Shown here: in pieces, positions 1-10,748 of the stretch
How the letters are laid out: each line of letters opens with the position of its first letter
Numbering within the stretch: position 1 is the stretch's first letter
Source of the DNA: Ciona savignyi
Taxonomy: Eukaryota; Chordata; Ascidiacea; Phlebobranchia; Cionidae
Direction of reading: 5' to 3'
Assembly: GCA_000149265.1 (NCBI GenBank)
Contig: CH003395.1
Coordinates: 26,871 to 90,870, forward strand
Length of the DNA: 64,000 nucleotides
Notes under the pieces: generated by a model
Databases searched by the model: none
Seen by the model: the letters and a program-made list of their open reading frames with translations, nothing else
What the model was told of the DNA's origin: nothing
Position numbers and translations under genes: made by a program

Positions 1-594
1 TGGGGGGGGGGGGGGTATTTTCCAATTCCCAGTTTGGAAAATGTTTTACCCAGAAGGAAAATGTTCTGTGCGTTCCACAAGATGACCTTCTCCCAGGTTA
101 TTCTATCCGAGTACCGTACTGTATAGTGGGGGATGCGGCTTTTCCTCTCAGAAAAAAACATAATGAGACCGTATCCTGGGCGATACTTACCAGACGACCA
201 ACAAATATTTAACTATCGTTTATCACGCGCTCGCCGCGTTGTTGAAAATGCATTTGGAATTCTTTCATCAAGGTGGAGAATATTTCGAAGACCAATTATT
301 GCGGAACCCAAAAAGTTATTGCAATAACCAAAGCCTGCTGTTGTTTACATAACTTTCTTCAAACTCGTGGAAAAATATGCCCACCAACGTTAGTTGACCG
401 AGAAGATGCCGAAGGTAATGTTATACTGGGAGACTGGCGGTCAAGCGGAAGCATTCTGCAACCTGTAGGGCGCACAGGAAGTAACACTTATCCTCCCTCA
501 ATCAGCTTCTGACATCCGGAACAAATTTAAAGACTATTTTTTATCAAACGTTGGTGAAGTTGACTGGCAGTATAGAGTCATTAAAAGGCACTGA
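1..594 (+). pseudogene. Harbinger (HARBI1-like) transposase, broken and cut by the window edge
   Basis: This is the C-terminal part of a DDE_Tnp_4 transposase. The visible blocks come in family order: [10 protein letters not shown] at about 110-150 (the second catalytic Asp lies in GDAAFPL), then RPYPGRYL, then [18 protein letters not shown] at about 210-280 (catalytic Glu in VVENAFG), then [13 protein letters not shown] at about 320-360, and a C-terminal NKFKDYFLSNVGEVDWQY ending in TGA at 592-594. The blocks lie in different frames. There is an extra base in the A run near 152-158, another near 310, and a third change near 500. The copy cannot make a full protein. The upstream domain is outside the window. 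Confidence 0.85.
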
Positions 595-693
595 TTTTTA
601 CACTAAAGTCATTGCTGCATTTTCGTTGTAAGTTGTGTTGTTTATAGTTTATTTAAATAATAACAAAAATTGTTGCAAAAAGCCTGAGTTTTA

Positions 694-2574
694 TTATTGA
701 TTATACTTAAGACGATATAAATACTCCATTATGTGAAGCATTGCTTCATCGCTCTGGTCTGATGGCAAACCGCGCAGTTTTTTTTCAATTAAGGCACTAA
801 AATTAGAAAACTCGTCTGAGTCATGCCCCTCATCAAATCCTTTGGCACATATTTTCTCAATCGCATCCGTGCTCGATTGAACAGCACATATTAGAGACTC
901 CTGTGAAAGAAGAAAAATATATTAAAATCACAGAGATTATGATTAAAAAGGGACAATAGATTATATTTATATGCAATAAAATTTCATGCGGTACATATAT
1001 ACAATACAAACTATATGCCACATATATATATATGGATTGCAGTTTATATGTTAAGACAATGGGTAAATCGGGTCATTCGTCCAAACAATTTAAATAAAAA
1101 AAATTATCAAACTGACTACAGGGTAAAACTAAAAATTCTATTTACTTGAAACTTGTTTAAAATTTTTGGCCTTTTAGGGTGTGGTGCTGGAGAATCACAA
1201 TCGACTTCTAGCGTGATATGGTTATTATCATAACTGGACGTCGATTGAACATCACTAAGATTATATACATCTTTCTCTGTAAATGTTTTTAAGAGCACAG
1301 ATAATAATAAATATAAAAAATAAGGCTACAAGACAAAAACAAAGAATAATAGGATGTATATTCATATTTTATACCCTTGAATGTTAAAAGACAAGGGGTG
1401 TTAGCACACAGCCAATTGTCAGATTACTGGTTTCCAACATTGGGTTACCAAAGCTATTGCATATGATTGAGACATTTTAACAGCTTGATCAATTTAGTTA
1501 GGTAATCTTCGCTTAGTGGTCTAAGCCAGCAGATGGTTTCGATTATAACTTTTAGCCAAAAACTGATTCTTTTTAAACAACTGTGATATGCATCCAAAAA
1601 TAAATAAAATTGTCAACATGTATATACATATAATGTACGATAGGTCATAAATACAATATCTCTAGCAAGGTAAAACTTTTTCTGATTGTAAAATTCAGAT
1701 AATTATCTTACCTGTCACATCTGTCTCACTCATGTCTGCAACACTAACAGCTGGCAATACTACTGAACTACATGTCCTGTAAGTCAAAGTGAAATAAATT
1801 TACTTATAATCCTATTAATATAAACATTGTACAACAGGCTTTGAAATTAGCTAGTAAAACAAGTAATCATTACAATGTACCAGTAGAATGTAAGATTTAT
1901 GAGTGTTTAAATAATGTCTAGCTAATGTTAACTGACAATTTACAGGCCTGGATCTGTACTTCATTTAAGTCTGTCAGATCTATACCCAACTTCAAAACTA
2001 TTACAAGTATAAATAAGAGCTGATAGGCTAAACTCTTTAGCTTGTAGACAATTAACTGCCACACCATTTATAAGCAAAAAAACTTACACTTTGTGTCTCA
2101 AGTGATCATTTAAAAACTGCAGAGCCTCGTAGTGAGTCCAGCATGATTGCCATGACGCAGCTGCTCCACTTTTTGAGAATCCATTTTGCCCCGGCGTTCT
2201 TTGGCATAACGGTCCCTTAAACTTTTCCACAGTCAAGGTACTTGATATAACAATCTGCAAACCAGTATAATTGTATAATTTAAAATAGTTTAGTAGCTAA
2301 CAAATTAGACATATGGGCAAACGACTAAGAATGGAATACGGTACCTGTATACCCGTAGTTATTTGCATTTTGTCCTATTTTAAGTGCATTTACAAATATT
2401 GGTACGAAGGTAATTAGCCTACTAAAATACAGTTAGAAAGAAATAGCACTATGCTCTATGGTGTCAACTTGTATTTTTATACATTTTACACGATACTCGT
2501 TTTTTCAAAAGTGATTTCTTACTTACTTCAAGTATCTTTGGACTTGGTCTACACTCCCTGTTGTACTTTGGCCA
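694..2574 (-). pseudogene. MADF-BESS partner gene of the Harbinger element, broken
   Basis: Spliced gene read from right to left. Exons are about 2574-2527, 2254-2088, 1776-1712, 1276-1146 and 900-694, with GT-AG borders and matching phase from the second exon on. The MADF part includes LWKSLRDRYAKERRGK followed by SGAAASWQSCWTHYEALQF. The last exon ends with a BESS-like helix (FSNFSALIEKKLRGLP then SDEAMLHIMEYLYRL) and stops at TAA 696-694, overlapping an AATAAA. In this family such proteins bind DNA and escort the transposase to the nucleus (family knowledge). Two frame breaks lie inside the MADF exon, one just before KSLRDRY and one in the AAAAA run after KMDSQ, and the upstream reading is full of stops. 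The 3' half is still clean. Confidence 0.75.
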
Positions 2575-3185
2575 AGTATTTTAGGTCTACATATTGCTAA
2601 CCTGCCGACACAATTCAAATTTAACGGTAATATATTTGCTTGCTTTCAATATATTATACATCCTACTGTTTACTATTATGGGCAAAACAGAAAAGGAATA
2701 TTTGCCGCCACTACCGCGCGTAAAAGATAAACTAAATTTATGTCTGCCGCTGCCGCAAAAACCAACCGCACAGCCGCACGAACGCAGCAAAATCGGCTGT
2801 GTGTATTCGCTAGCCGCTGCCGCGAACCGCCAAACGCGTTCTGTGTGGAGGCGGCTTAAGAGTAGTAATTATATATATAGCATATCATAGCTAACTCAGT
2901 GCACCCCATAAGATTAAAATACCGTATTTGTATTTTTTATTTATTTACTTTATTGTATATAATATTGTAACGAATCGACTCGGGTTCGATAACCTCTTTT
3001 CTCGACCGTGTATTCTAACTGCCCTCATCAAAATTGGCAACATAGGAAAAACAAGGAAAACACGTAATCAACAAAATAAACCAATCACAAAGCGCCAACA
3101 AAATGGGAAACTAAAAAGAGAACAACGTCACAAATAACTAGAATTAAAGAAAGAGGCACGGAGGGCTATACGTAAACTCCATACG

Positions 3186-3500
3186 CCACAATATGTAACA
3201 GTTTATTAATTATTAATCATTTAATATAAATCATTCTGAATTGTTAATACCTACTGTTGCAGTTATGTCACAAGTTATATTGTACTGAATTGCGTGAGAA
3301 TGAGATGTAGGCTATTGTTTTGACTTCCGTTCTATATAAATGTAGTATTGTTTGTAACTAAGTTAAACTATTTTAATGCTTAAGCATCTGTATGAAAAAA
3401 GTGTAATTCATTGAATATTTTATGTAACAGTTTATTAATCATTTAATAAAAATCATTCTGAACTGTTAATCCCTACTGTTACAGTTATGGTTCAAGTTAA
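3186..3500 (+). repeat. Local direct duplication (two about 75-bp copies)
   Basis: Two similar segments, about 3188-3262 and 3421-3490, both run TATGTAACAGTTTATTAA ... ATCATTCTGAA ... CTACTGTTGCAGTTATG with a few differences. They are about 230 bp apart. No element boundary or target duplication is visible, so this is read as a local duplication. Confidence 0.7.
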
Positions 3501-4056
3501 CTCTTTTTTTAATTAAATATATGTAGCAGCGCTCTAACTTTAGACGCGTGATAACCAGGGTAAGACAAGAGGTGTACATATAGGTTAGTTATTTATTAGG
3601 TATTCACGCAGGGTGCAGCCAGTCAAAGCGCTGTACACAGGGCATAGCTTAGGTAAGTAAGGTAAAGGTGAGAGAACGGCTAGTACAAGCGAGGGCGAAC
3701 TGAATGCTTTCTGATATTCAGGAATTATACACAGTTTATATAAGACACATAACAGGAAACACATGTTTGTACTTTAGGCTTGGCGTGCGTTAAACAGAAA
3801 ACTTGCGGGAAACAATTCATCGACTGATCTGTCGAAAACAGGAAATTAATCGTAACTTCCCATGCACAAAATCTGGACACATGGCATAACGAATTAATAA
3901 TATAAATACACAGCGACACAATTAGAAACTCGTGTGGGATTCCCATATTCCCATATATATATATATATTTATTGGTGCCTTCCTGTTTTGTTGTAGCATC
4001 TTGGCACAGTATGTTTTAGTTAATTGTTAAATTTTTAGTTAACGCCATATTTGTTT

Positions 4057-4057
4057 T

Positions 4058-4105
<48 letters not shown>
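4057..4105. repeat. (TA)n microsatellite
   Basis: Uninterrupted TA dinucleotides for about 48 bp. A shorter TA run lies at about 3952-3968. Confidence 0.95.
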
Positions 4106-4108
<3 letters not shown>

Positions 4109-4409
4109 GACACGTGTTTTCAAATTGTTGGTGGTAAACGCTGCAGCGAAAAAACAATAATAAAAATTGTATTGTATTATCAATCCTATGCAAATATTTA
4201 ATTATGCGAATATTAAATACAGTAAAGTTTTTTTTTATTTCTATGTTATTGCTTCTTTGCAGCCATTGCCTTGTTTCATTGATTACTTGGATTGCCTGAT
4301 TTTCTGTATATTAAACTGCGACTTTTTGAAAACCCCACTGTCTGCTTATGCTAAAATAAGTTTGGTTTTGTGCTGCGTACAGTCATAGAATACTATATTA
4401 TATAGTATC

Positions 4410-4625
4410 TATGGTAGGTACCTTTAAATACTACAGGAGCGCTTGGAGCGCTTGGATTGCTATGGAAAGTAATTCTAACCCTGCCCCAAACACCAATCTA
4501 ATATTTAACTTTAACCCCAACTGTAACATTAATATCATGGCTTTTGTAATTACGAAGTATAGTAAGCGATCCAAGCGATCCAAACTATCTAAGCGCTCCA
4601 TGCGCTCAATAATATTCTGCTTCAG
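4410..4625 (+). repeat. MITE-M copy with GCGCTTGGA / TCCAAGCG inverted ends
   Basis: A core reading CTAACCCTGCCCCAAACACC and TTAACCCCAACTGTAAC is flanked on the left by GGAGCGCTTGGAGCGCTTGGA and on the right by AGCGATCCAAGCGATCCAAA and AAGCGCTCCATGCGCTC, which are roughly complementary. The core matches copies at 13.7, 41.8, 58.1 and 60.4 kb, but the arms here differ from those of the other copies. Confidence 0.5.
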
Positions 4626-5757
4626 TATTAGACGTACACTCTTAGCAGGCTACAACGTTAATAATTATTATATGCGATACGACGCAAGACGTTTTGTCTC
4701 ACAGCGACGAAGTTTGATAACCATGTAAGAGGAAGGTATTGGGAGTTCTAGAGTTATTCTGTGTATGGGTATGGCTTTATCGTGTGGGAAAAATGATAAT
4801 AAAGTCATATTGTATACAGTACACATTGACATTTGTTTAAGACACACATTACACCTTGATTTAAGCGAATTAGCTACATAGCACGGTTTAGACATGCACG
4901 AATGTGACAAGAGTATATACTTTTTAAATAAACATGGTAAACAAGTTTGGTTTGTTAACTAAGGGATCCATTCTATCCTAAACGCAGGATAAATTAATTA
5001 ACACTTGTATAAAATATAGCGATTGTGGTTAAGGCACTGCTTGGACATGTGTATATATATATAGAGAGAGAGAGAGAGATTTTTCTGGTGCTACCTGTAC
5101 TTATAAATGACTCTCGTGATCCAAACTCCGTCACGAAAAGTTTTCATTCTTGATCAGACGCGAGCACAGCAAAATATACAAAGTTGGTGAATAAATCGTC
5201 TGTACAAATGATGGCGAAGTATAGACAGTTCTTGGCTATTTACCACGTAAAATGATTGGTTGCAGTATTAAATTGTTCATTGCTCTTTAACTCTTTGAGC
5301 GGTAAGATATATTCCTCTCAGGTCAGCATCTAACCATTAATCTGTTTGCCTTTAAGTGTTAATCAGTAAGCCTTTAAGCGGTAAAAATTCTAAGCGTTTA
5401 AATTACAGATTTAGGAAGAAAATTTCGGCTTCTCAGCGCTCAGCATTACGGTATTGCTTTAGCCTTTAGCGTTTTTGTTAATACTTGATGTTAAAAGTTT
5501 GGTTTTCCACCAAAACTGGGACGAATCACAATGTTATAAAAGGGAGTTAGTTATTCGGACTTATGGTTGTGTGGTGTGGGCTCTTTTGTGAGAGAATAAT
5601 AATAATGACGTCATTGTATACAGTACACATTGACTTTTGCAAATTCTTTACATAATATAATGGTGAAATCAAAACGTGTTTTAAAATGGCGGTGGTTAAC
5701 ATGTGATTGACTTTATCTAGTTTTATCCAAACTTCTTAGTGATTTTGTCCTGTGATA

Positions 5758-7407
5758 ATGGCTGCAAATAACTTGAATAAGAAAGAATATAGAAGCGATC
5801 ACGAGGTCGGTTTACTTGACAATGTAAACAGTTTACGTGAAGAAAGGATACTTTGTGATGTCACATTCAATGCGGAAGGTGGAGAAGTATCAGCCCACAG
5901 AAGTATTCTTGCTGCGTTTTCCGAATATTACAGAGCAATGTTCACATCCAAGTGCAAAGAAGGCTGTACAGATGATGGTGTCAAAGTTGTTGGAATTACA
6001 GCTCTGATACTTAACCAAATCATAAGCTTCATTTACACTGCAAAGATCACAATCAACAGTGAAACGGTTTATCAACTGTACGAGGCGGCCGATATGTTGC
6101 AAATCAAATATGTAAAAGATTATTGTGTTGACTTTTTTAAAGACACACTTGAAGTTGGGAACTGTTTAATCGTTCGGGCATTTGCACAAATTTACAATAT
6201 ACCTGAGTTGGTGACACATTGTAACAGTTTCTTCTTAGACAACTTAGAGTTGGTTTTAAATGGACTGGACTTCAAAGAACTGAATCCGGATGAAACTGAA
6301 GCTCTTATTATGATGACAAAGACATCGGATTCTTCAAGTGAAGAGATGATTTTCAGAAGCATCATGAATTGGGTTAAACACGATCTTGAAAATCGACAAC
6401 AATTCTTTGAACGCTTGTTTCAACTGATTGACATCAAGAAATTACCAACTTCCTTCCTTAAAATGATTAAAAAAACTGAATGGACTTGGATGAGAAAATG
6501 TGAAACTTTTGTTGATGCGTGCATGTCTGAATTAATCAATCGTAATGAAAACCAACCAGTAGAGAGAGCTAAAGCGGTACAGGTTGCATCCCAATTCCTG
6601 GTTGTGGGTGGTGATGATGATGCAAGCAAACTTGTCAGTATTTACGATGTTGTTGGGATACATTGGAGAAATATTGTGTCAACCTTGGAGGAAAGATGTG
6701 CTTCAACCAGTGTGAAGATAAACAACCATGTTTATACGGCTGGTGGTGGTGGATTGTTTGCCACAGATTCTGCTGAGATGTTGGACTTGGAGCAAATTAA
6801 TGCTGGTTGGCACAAGGTGGCATCTATGAATGAGGAACGTAGGTTCGCAGCATCTGCTGTGTTGAATGATGAAATGTTTACTGTGGGAGGTTGGGATGTT
6901 GGTTATTTATCATCGGCCGAATTTTACAACTCAGTGGTGGATACATGGACTAATATTGCTCCAATGGAAACCAAACGAGGTGGACATGCTCTTGTTTCAT
7001 ATGATGGTCGTTTATATGCGTTTGGTGGGAATAATGGAAATAGAATAAATTCAATGGAAAGTTTTGATCCAAGAATGAGAAAATGGGAAAAGATGACTTC
7101 TATGAAAGGGATCAGAGATGGACTGTGTGGTGTTGTTAGCAATGGTGAGATTTACGCCATTGGTGGTGACGGACTTGATACGGTCGAACGATATAATTTT
7201 CGAACCAATTCCTGGAGGTCGGCCAGCAGAATGAACTACGAGCGACATTGTGCTTCCGCTTGCGTTGTGAATGGGAAGATATATGTCGTTGGAGGTCGTG
7301 GTGAATCCAGCACCTCAGTGGAGGTTTATGATCCAACAATCGATGAATGGAAGATTGAAACCAACATGGAGATACCAAGATGTGATTCATCAGTTGTAGC
7401 TTTGTAA
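5758..7407 (+). CDS. BTB-BACK-kelch protein (KLHL family), single exon
   Basis: Reading from ATG 5758 (MAANNLNKKE) gives 549 residues without an intron. A BTB/POZ domain spans about residues 15-125 (ILCDVTFNAEGGEVSAHRSI, LAAFSEYYRAMF), a BACK domain about 130-235, and six kelch repeats about 275-549, each with a GG doublet (VVGGDDD, TAGGGG, TVGGWD, AFGGNNG, AIGGDG, VVGGRG). Proteins of this layout bind a substrate through the kelch propeller and dimerise and bind Cullin-3 through BTB-BACK, acting as E3 ubiquitin-ligase adaptors (family knowledge). The orthology group cannot be read from the sequence alone. Lack of introns next to intron-rich genes suggests an old retrocopy or ancestral single exon. 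AATAAA signals near 7952 and 8112 could end the transcript. Confidence 0.93.
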   Translation: MAANNLNKKEYRSDHEVGLLDNVNSLREERILCDVTFNAEGGEVSAHRSILAAFSEYYRAMFTSKCKEGCTDDGVKVVGITALILNQIISFIYTAKITINSETVYQLYEAADMLQIKYVKDYCVDFFKDTLEVGNCLIVRAFAQIYNIPELVTHCNSFFLDNLELVLNGLDFKELNPDETEALIMMTKTSDSSSEEMIFRSIMNWVKHDLENRQQFFERLFQLIDIKKLPTSFLKMIKKTEWTWMRKCETFVDACMSELINRNENQPVERAKAVQVASQFLVVGGDDDASKLVSIYDVVGIHWRNIVSTLEERCASTSVKINNHVYTAGGGGLFATDSAEMLDLEQINAGWHKVASMNEERRFAASAVLNDEMFTVGGWDVGYLSSAEFYNSVVDTWTNIAPMETKRGGHALVSYDGRLYAFGGNNGNRINSMESFDPRMRKWEKMTSMKGIRDGLCGVVSNGEIYAIGGDGLDTVERYNFRTNSWRSASRMNYERHCASACVVNGKIYVVGGRGESSTSVEVYDPTIDEWKIETNMEIPRCDSSVVAL

Positions 7408-8794
7408 GCGATATCTACAACCAAGCCACCAAGATTACATTGCAAATAATTCAACACTTTTGTTCACAATAACATTCAGTTAAACTTTTGATATTTCCTG
7501 AACATAATTCTTGTTTGGGACAAAATCACCATAAATGTTGTAGTAGTGCATTTATTCACATCAATATATTTCACATTTATCTAATTATGTGGATTCCAAT
7601 TTAAGTGTCACTTTTTAACAACTATAAACGCTGTACTTTAACCAGTAGTGCGATTGCTTTATTTTTTAATTATTTTACTTATTTATGCTTTATGTATATA
7701 ATGCACTGTACTTTCCATTAGGAATTATTCAGTAATATACACTATAATTTCAGCTAAAATTATGCTTTATAAGTCATATACACTATAATTTCAACCAAAA
7801 CTATTCTTTATTCAATAATTTTTGAAAAACACCGATGTGGTAGCTCTTTAGGGGAATTACCATTGCTTTTATTCAGGCATATATAAGCTTCATTTATCTA
7901 GCTCCCTATATATTGTGTATAATTAATACATTGTTATTATTGATTTGCAAATAAAACCGCAAGTACAGATATACCAAAAAGCTGGTAAAATATATGTAGA
8001 CAATATAGTTTCGAATCTGTAACCCTTCTACTAAGACCGACGGACTAATCCACAAAACTATGTGGACGAACAGCGGCAATTTTTCGAAAGTTTCAGATTT
8101 GCGTCAAGATCAATAAAGCCTTTATAGAGGGCAAATTTTGAATCTTGCTACAAAAAAATAATATATATCGCATATAAAGAAGTCAATTTAGCAGATTAAT
8201 ATCGATCACGGCGGCTCCAAATATCATGTTCATGTGCGGCAATGACAGGGTATTCTTGATATAGAAGCAATTTCCAATTTTCGGTTTTTTTCCAAAACTT
8301 GACAGTGTGTGAGCAAGTACAGAATAGGTTAGTTAGTGTTTCAGACTCAATAAAAGAGATCTCAAATTTATTTTTACAATTATTTTCAACTTATACAATT
8401 CAGTGTTTGTTACAATAGCTTTTAGCTTTGATTTGAAATGTATTTTCCAGGGTAGACTATATTTTTTGAGTATTTCCATTCTTCTCTTTATATTGATCAT
8501 CTTAATGATGAAGATTTATAACTTTGTTTTAGCGTGCACAATAAATGCATCATTTTAACATTGACACCACACACACATCATGTGCAGCTTAGAGATACCG
8601 GATCAGTGAAGGGCTTCTGCGCAATTAGCACTATTTTAGTTTTCCTTACATCACCCCACCCTACCAGTCCCTCGAGCTTGGACCCCCGTGGGCACACTAG
8701 AGCCCCAATTAACAATTTGTAAGGCACTAGCAGCAGTGAAGGGCTCCGGCACAATAAGCACTATGTTAGTTAAATTATTTTTTGTGACAATTTG
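7408..8794. other. 3' UTR of the kelch gene and spacer
   Basis: The first about 550 bp are probably kelch 3' UTR. A duplicated short word TATACACTATAATTTCA occurs at about 7735 and 7778. Two related segments at about 8606-8700 and 8736-8850 both read CAGTGAAGGGCT ... ATTAGCACTAT (or close variants) followed by a CCACCC/CTCGAGCTTGG-type block, so the 3' end of the neighbouring - strand gene has been duplicated here. A TTTATT at about 8366 could be the polyadenylation signal of that - strand gene. Confidence 0.5.
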
Positions 8795-9646
8795 TTATTT
8801 TTTACTACACCACCCAACCCCTACTAGGTCCCTTGGGCTTGGGCCCCTTTTTCGTGCTCCAGACGCGTCACATCGCGCCCACTGACCACGACCTTCCAGG
8901 CATTGGAGTCCTCGGCGTCTCCCAGGTCGAAACGGTCCCAAGTAAAAGCACCTTATGCTCGGCTTGTTTCGGCCTGGGAGGGCACCCAACAGGAACGACC
9001 TTTTCCCCTTTATATTTACAGATTAAATATTATATATTTATCATTGGCGTGCCACAAAACCAGTCCGAGCGCTGTAGAGCGACAAATAAAAAGATTTCGA
9101 CGCCGCTATTCAGCCATGGACCACCACAAAATCAAGCCAGCACCGTCGACCAATCAAGATCCAAAAGTCGGCGGTTTCCTACCAAACCCCGACAATGGCG
9201 TTAACTCATCATTTCGGGTTTTGTCCCAAAATATATAGAGAATGTTTGGGTCCTATTTACACATTTATACACATTCATGCATATTACACATTCATGCACA
9301 TTCACATGTATATTTTGTTTACAATGAAAATTTACAAATGGTGGTGGTTAACACGTGGTTGGCGCTCTCTGGTATTTTGGTCGTGTTTACCATAAACATT
9401 ACTTCCTTACTCACAGTGACGTAATAATGATCTTAATGACGTTGAATGATCTTCCGGCTGTCCTAGAAAGTCCCCGGTCACGCACAAATTGATGAATGAA
9501 GTTTTTATTACGTCATAAAGGACGCCCGATGTCCCGCGTTTCTTAATTGACTCGTAATTTACAATTCCGTCCCATTGTTCTCGAACTTCACCGCGATTGT
9601 TCACAATAAACGCCATTGTTTGAAATAATGCAAAGAACAACCACAT
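8795..9646 (-). CDS. Small secreted basic, Cys-containing protein candidate (136 aa)
   Basis: Two exons, 9646-9415 and 8973-8795, join with matching phase through a GTGAGT donor and a CCCTCCCAG acceptor. The start at 9646 begins MWLFFALFQTMAFIVNN, a typical signal peptide. Next come a region of about 55 residues, a tail SLRSLLRHC at the junction, and a second exon with Cys residues (RCFYLGPFRPG, LQCLEGRGQWARC) and basic cleavage-like sites (GRRRG, ARKRG). It stops at TAA 8797-8795. I do not recognise the family. It could be a hormone or cytokine-like precursor or a short matrix factor; this is inference. The second exon is the less certain half, because its tail lies in a segment that is duplicated just downstream. 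Confidence 0.5.
9240..9315 (+). repeat. CACATTCATGCA minisatellite
   Basis: A short array of ACACATTCATGCA-like units (ACATTTATACACATTCATGC, then two more) lies in the intron of the small secreted protein. Confidence 0.7.
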
Positions 9647-10179
9647 CCGATCTAAACTTTTATATCGAAAGGTCAAAGTGACGTGACAATTACGTTGTGA
9701 TGACGTATTAACACGTCACGTGACACAAAATAAGCCCAAAGTAAGCGATTTACAAATATATTCACTTAAAACACACATTACCTGCATTTGTGTAATATAA
9801 AGGCAAGTTTAGTTATTTGTGGTTTTGCAACTTTAAAGGGAAATAAATTAAATAATGATCGGACAGACAGTTAGAACAGGGAAATGCAACAGAGAAATAT
9901 GGAAAACTGCAAGCAAAATAGAACAGCTATATATAACATCTGTTAAACGAATCGGACCGCCGAATAAGGTCACGTAGTAATCAATTACCTTCGTTCGTTT
10001 ACCAAGGTTAGGATTTCTATTTATACCAAAGTCTGGTCTTTTAACATAGCATATATCAAGGTTATTTTCTAATTTACCTTTATTCGCAACCTTGAAACAA
10101 AACCAACAATGCTAGATTATCCTAATACGGATAATATCTATTTGTGAGACGACCTTGCTAACCACGCCGGGGGGGGGGG

Positions 10180-10325
10180 GGCTAAAGGAGGGAAAGCAAG
10201 AAGGCGGGAAGGAGGGAAACTGCACATTAATATAAAGATTATGACATTAAAGTTAGTTTTAAACATGGGGTTTTAGTTAGGGTTGGTTCTGGGGTTTAGA
10301 TTAGTTTTTGGTTTCCATAATTTCT
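10180..10325 (-). repeat. MITE-M-like copy
   Basis: The left arm GGAAGGAGGGAAACTGCACA resembles the arms of the 60.3 kb copies. The core runs AAGTTAGTTTTAAACATGGG and GGTTGGTTCTGGGGTTTAGA, the reverse complement sense of the 41.8 and 58.1 kb cores. Confidence 0.55.
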
Positions 10326-10419
10326 GAAACTATTTGTTCACAAATCAATGTTGATAAGCATACCGTTCGCCCTTCCCCGTTTCGTTATCAAATAACTTGA
10401 ATATACTCGGTACATAAAC

Positions 10420-10512
10420 TTGATAGAAATATTGATAGAAATATCTTGATAGAAATATCTTCTTGATAGAAATATCTTCTTGATAGAAATACCAAACTTG
10501 ATAGAAATATCT
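10420..10512 (+). repeat. TTGATAGAAATATC minisatellite
   Basis: Six units of TTGATAGAAATATC with small length differences (14 to 17 bp), some carrying an extra TTC. Confidence 0.9.
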
Positions 10513-10611
10513 TTATATTTGCACACAAATCTTAATGCATATATTACCAGTAATTGTGGCGATAGGTCGAAAATCTGAAAAAAATACTAACATTTTAATT
10601 TGAGAAATAGT

Positions 10612-10748
10612 TTAGTTTAGTTTATTTATTTGTGCCCTAGTATTTAAAATGGCAAACGAAAAAAACCACGACACAGGAATAGGAAAAGACGGAAAAACGA
10701 ACAGTCGTTAAAACACGTCATTTAAAAAGGATATAATTTAAATATAAC
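10612..10748 (+). repeat. Rep-C interspersed repeat
   Basis: It begins AGTTTAGTTTAGTTTATTTA and continues through GGCAAACG and GACGGAAAAACGAACAGTCG to AAAGGATATAATTTAAATAT. The same order of words occurs at 22.36 kb (+) and, reversed and weaker, at 32.2 and 36.1 kb. Confidence 0.75.

Larger units (their letters stand above)
1..2890. mobile_element. PIF/Harbinger DNA transposon remnant
   Basis: The left part of the window is a decayed Harbinger-type element. It contains a DDE transposase remnant on the + strand and, converging on it, a spliced MADF-BESS gene on the - strand, the two-gene layout known for this superfamily. The 3' ends of the two genes face each other around 594-694. The left end lies outside the window. 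The right end is not fixed: a CpG-rich stretch at about 2700-2860 with repeated GCCGCTGCCGC words may be the terminal region or the decayed first exon. Terminal inverted repeats and a 3-bp target duplication could not be identified. Confidence 0.7.
2891..5757. other. Intergenic, repeat-rich; no gene seen
   Basis: No coding exon can be supported here. The stretch holds a locally duplicated segment (3186 and 3420), a long TA tract, a MITE-M copy, a GA tract, and a duplicated word TGTATACAGTACACATTGAC at about 4813 and 5614 that lies close to the start of the kelch gene and may be part of its promoter region. Confidence 0.6.

Noticed and set aside
3186-3500. Direct repeats considered as ends of a retroelement
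   Set aside because: Copies are only about 75 bp, with no coding remnant, primer site or target duplication between or around them.
4411-4728. 105-codon open frame
   Set aside because: It runs through MITE-M arms (SKRSKRSKLSKRS is the translation of the AGCGATCC repeats).
8833-9238. Two open frames on + across the small secreted protein gene
   Set aside because: They overlap each other and the - strand exon; neither has a start context, signal peptide or splice support, while the - strand model has.
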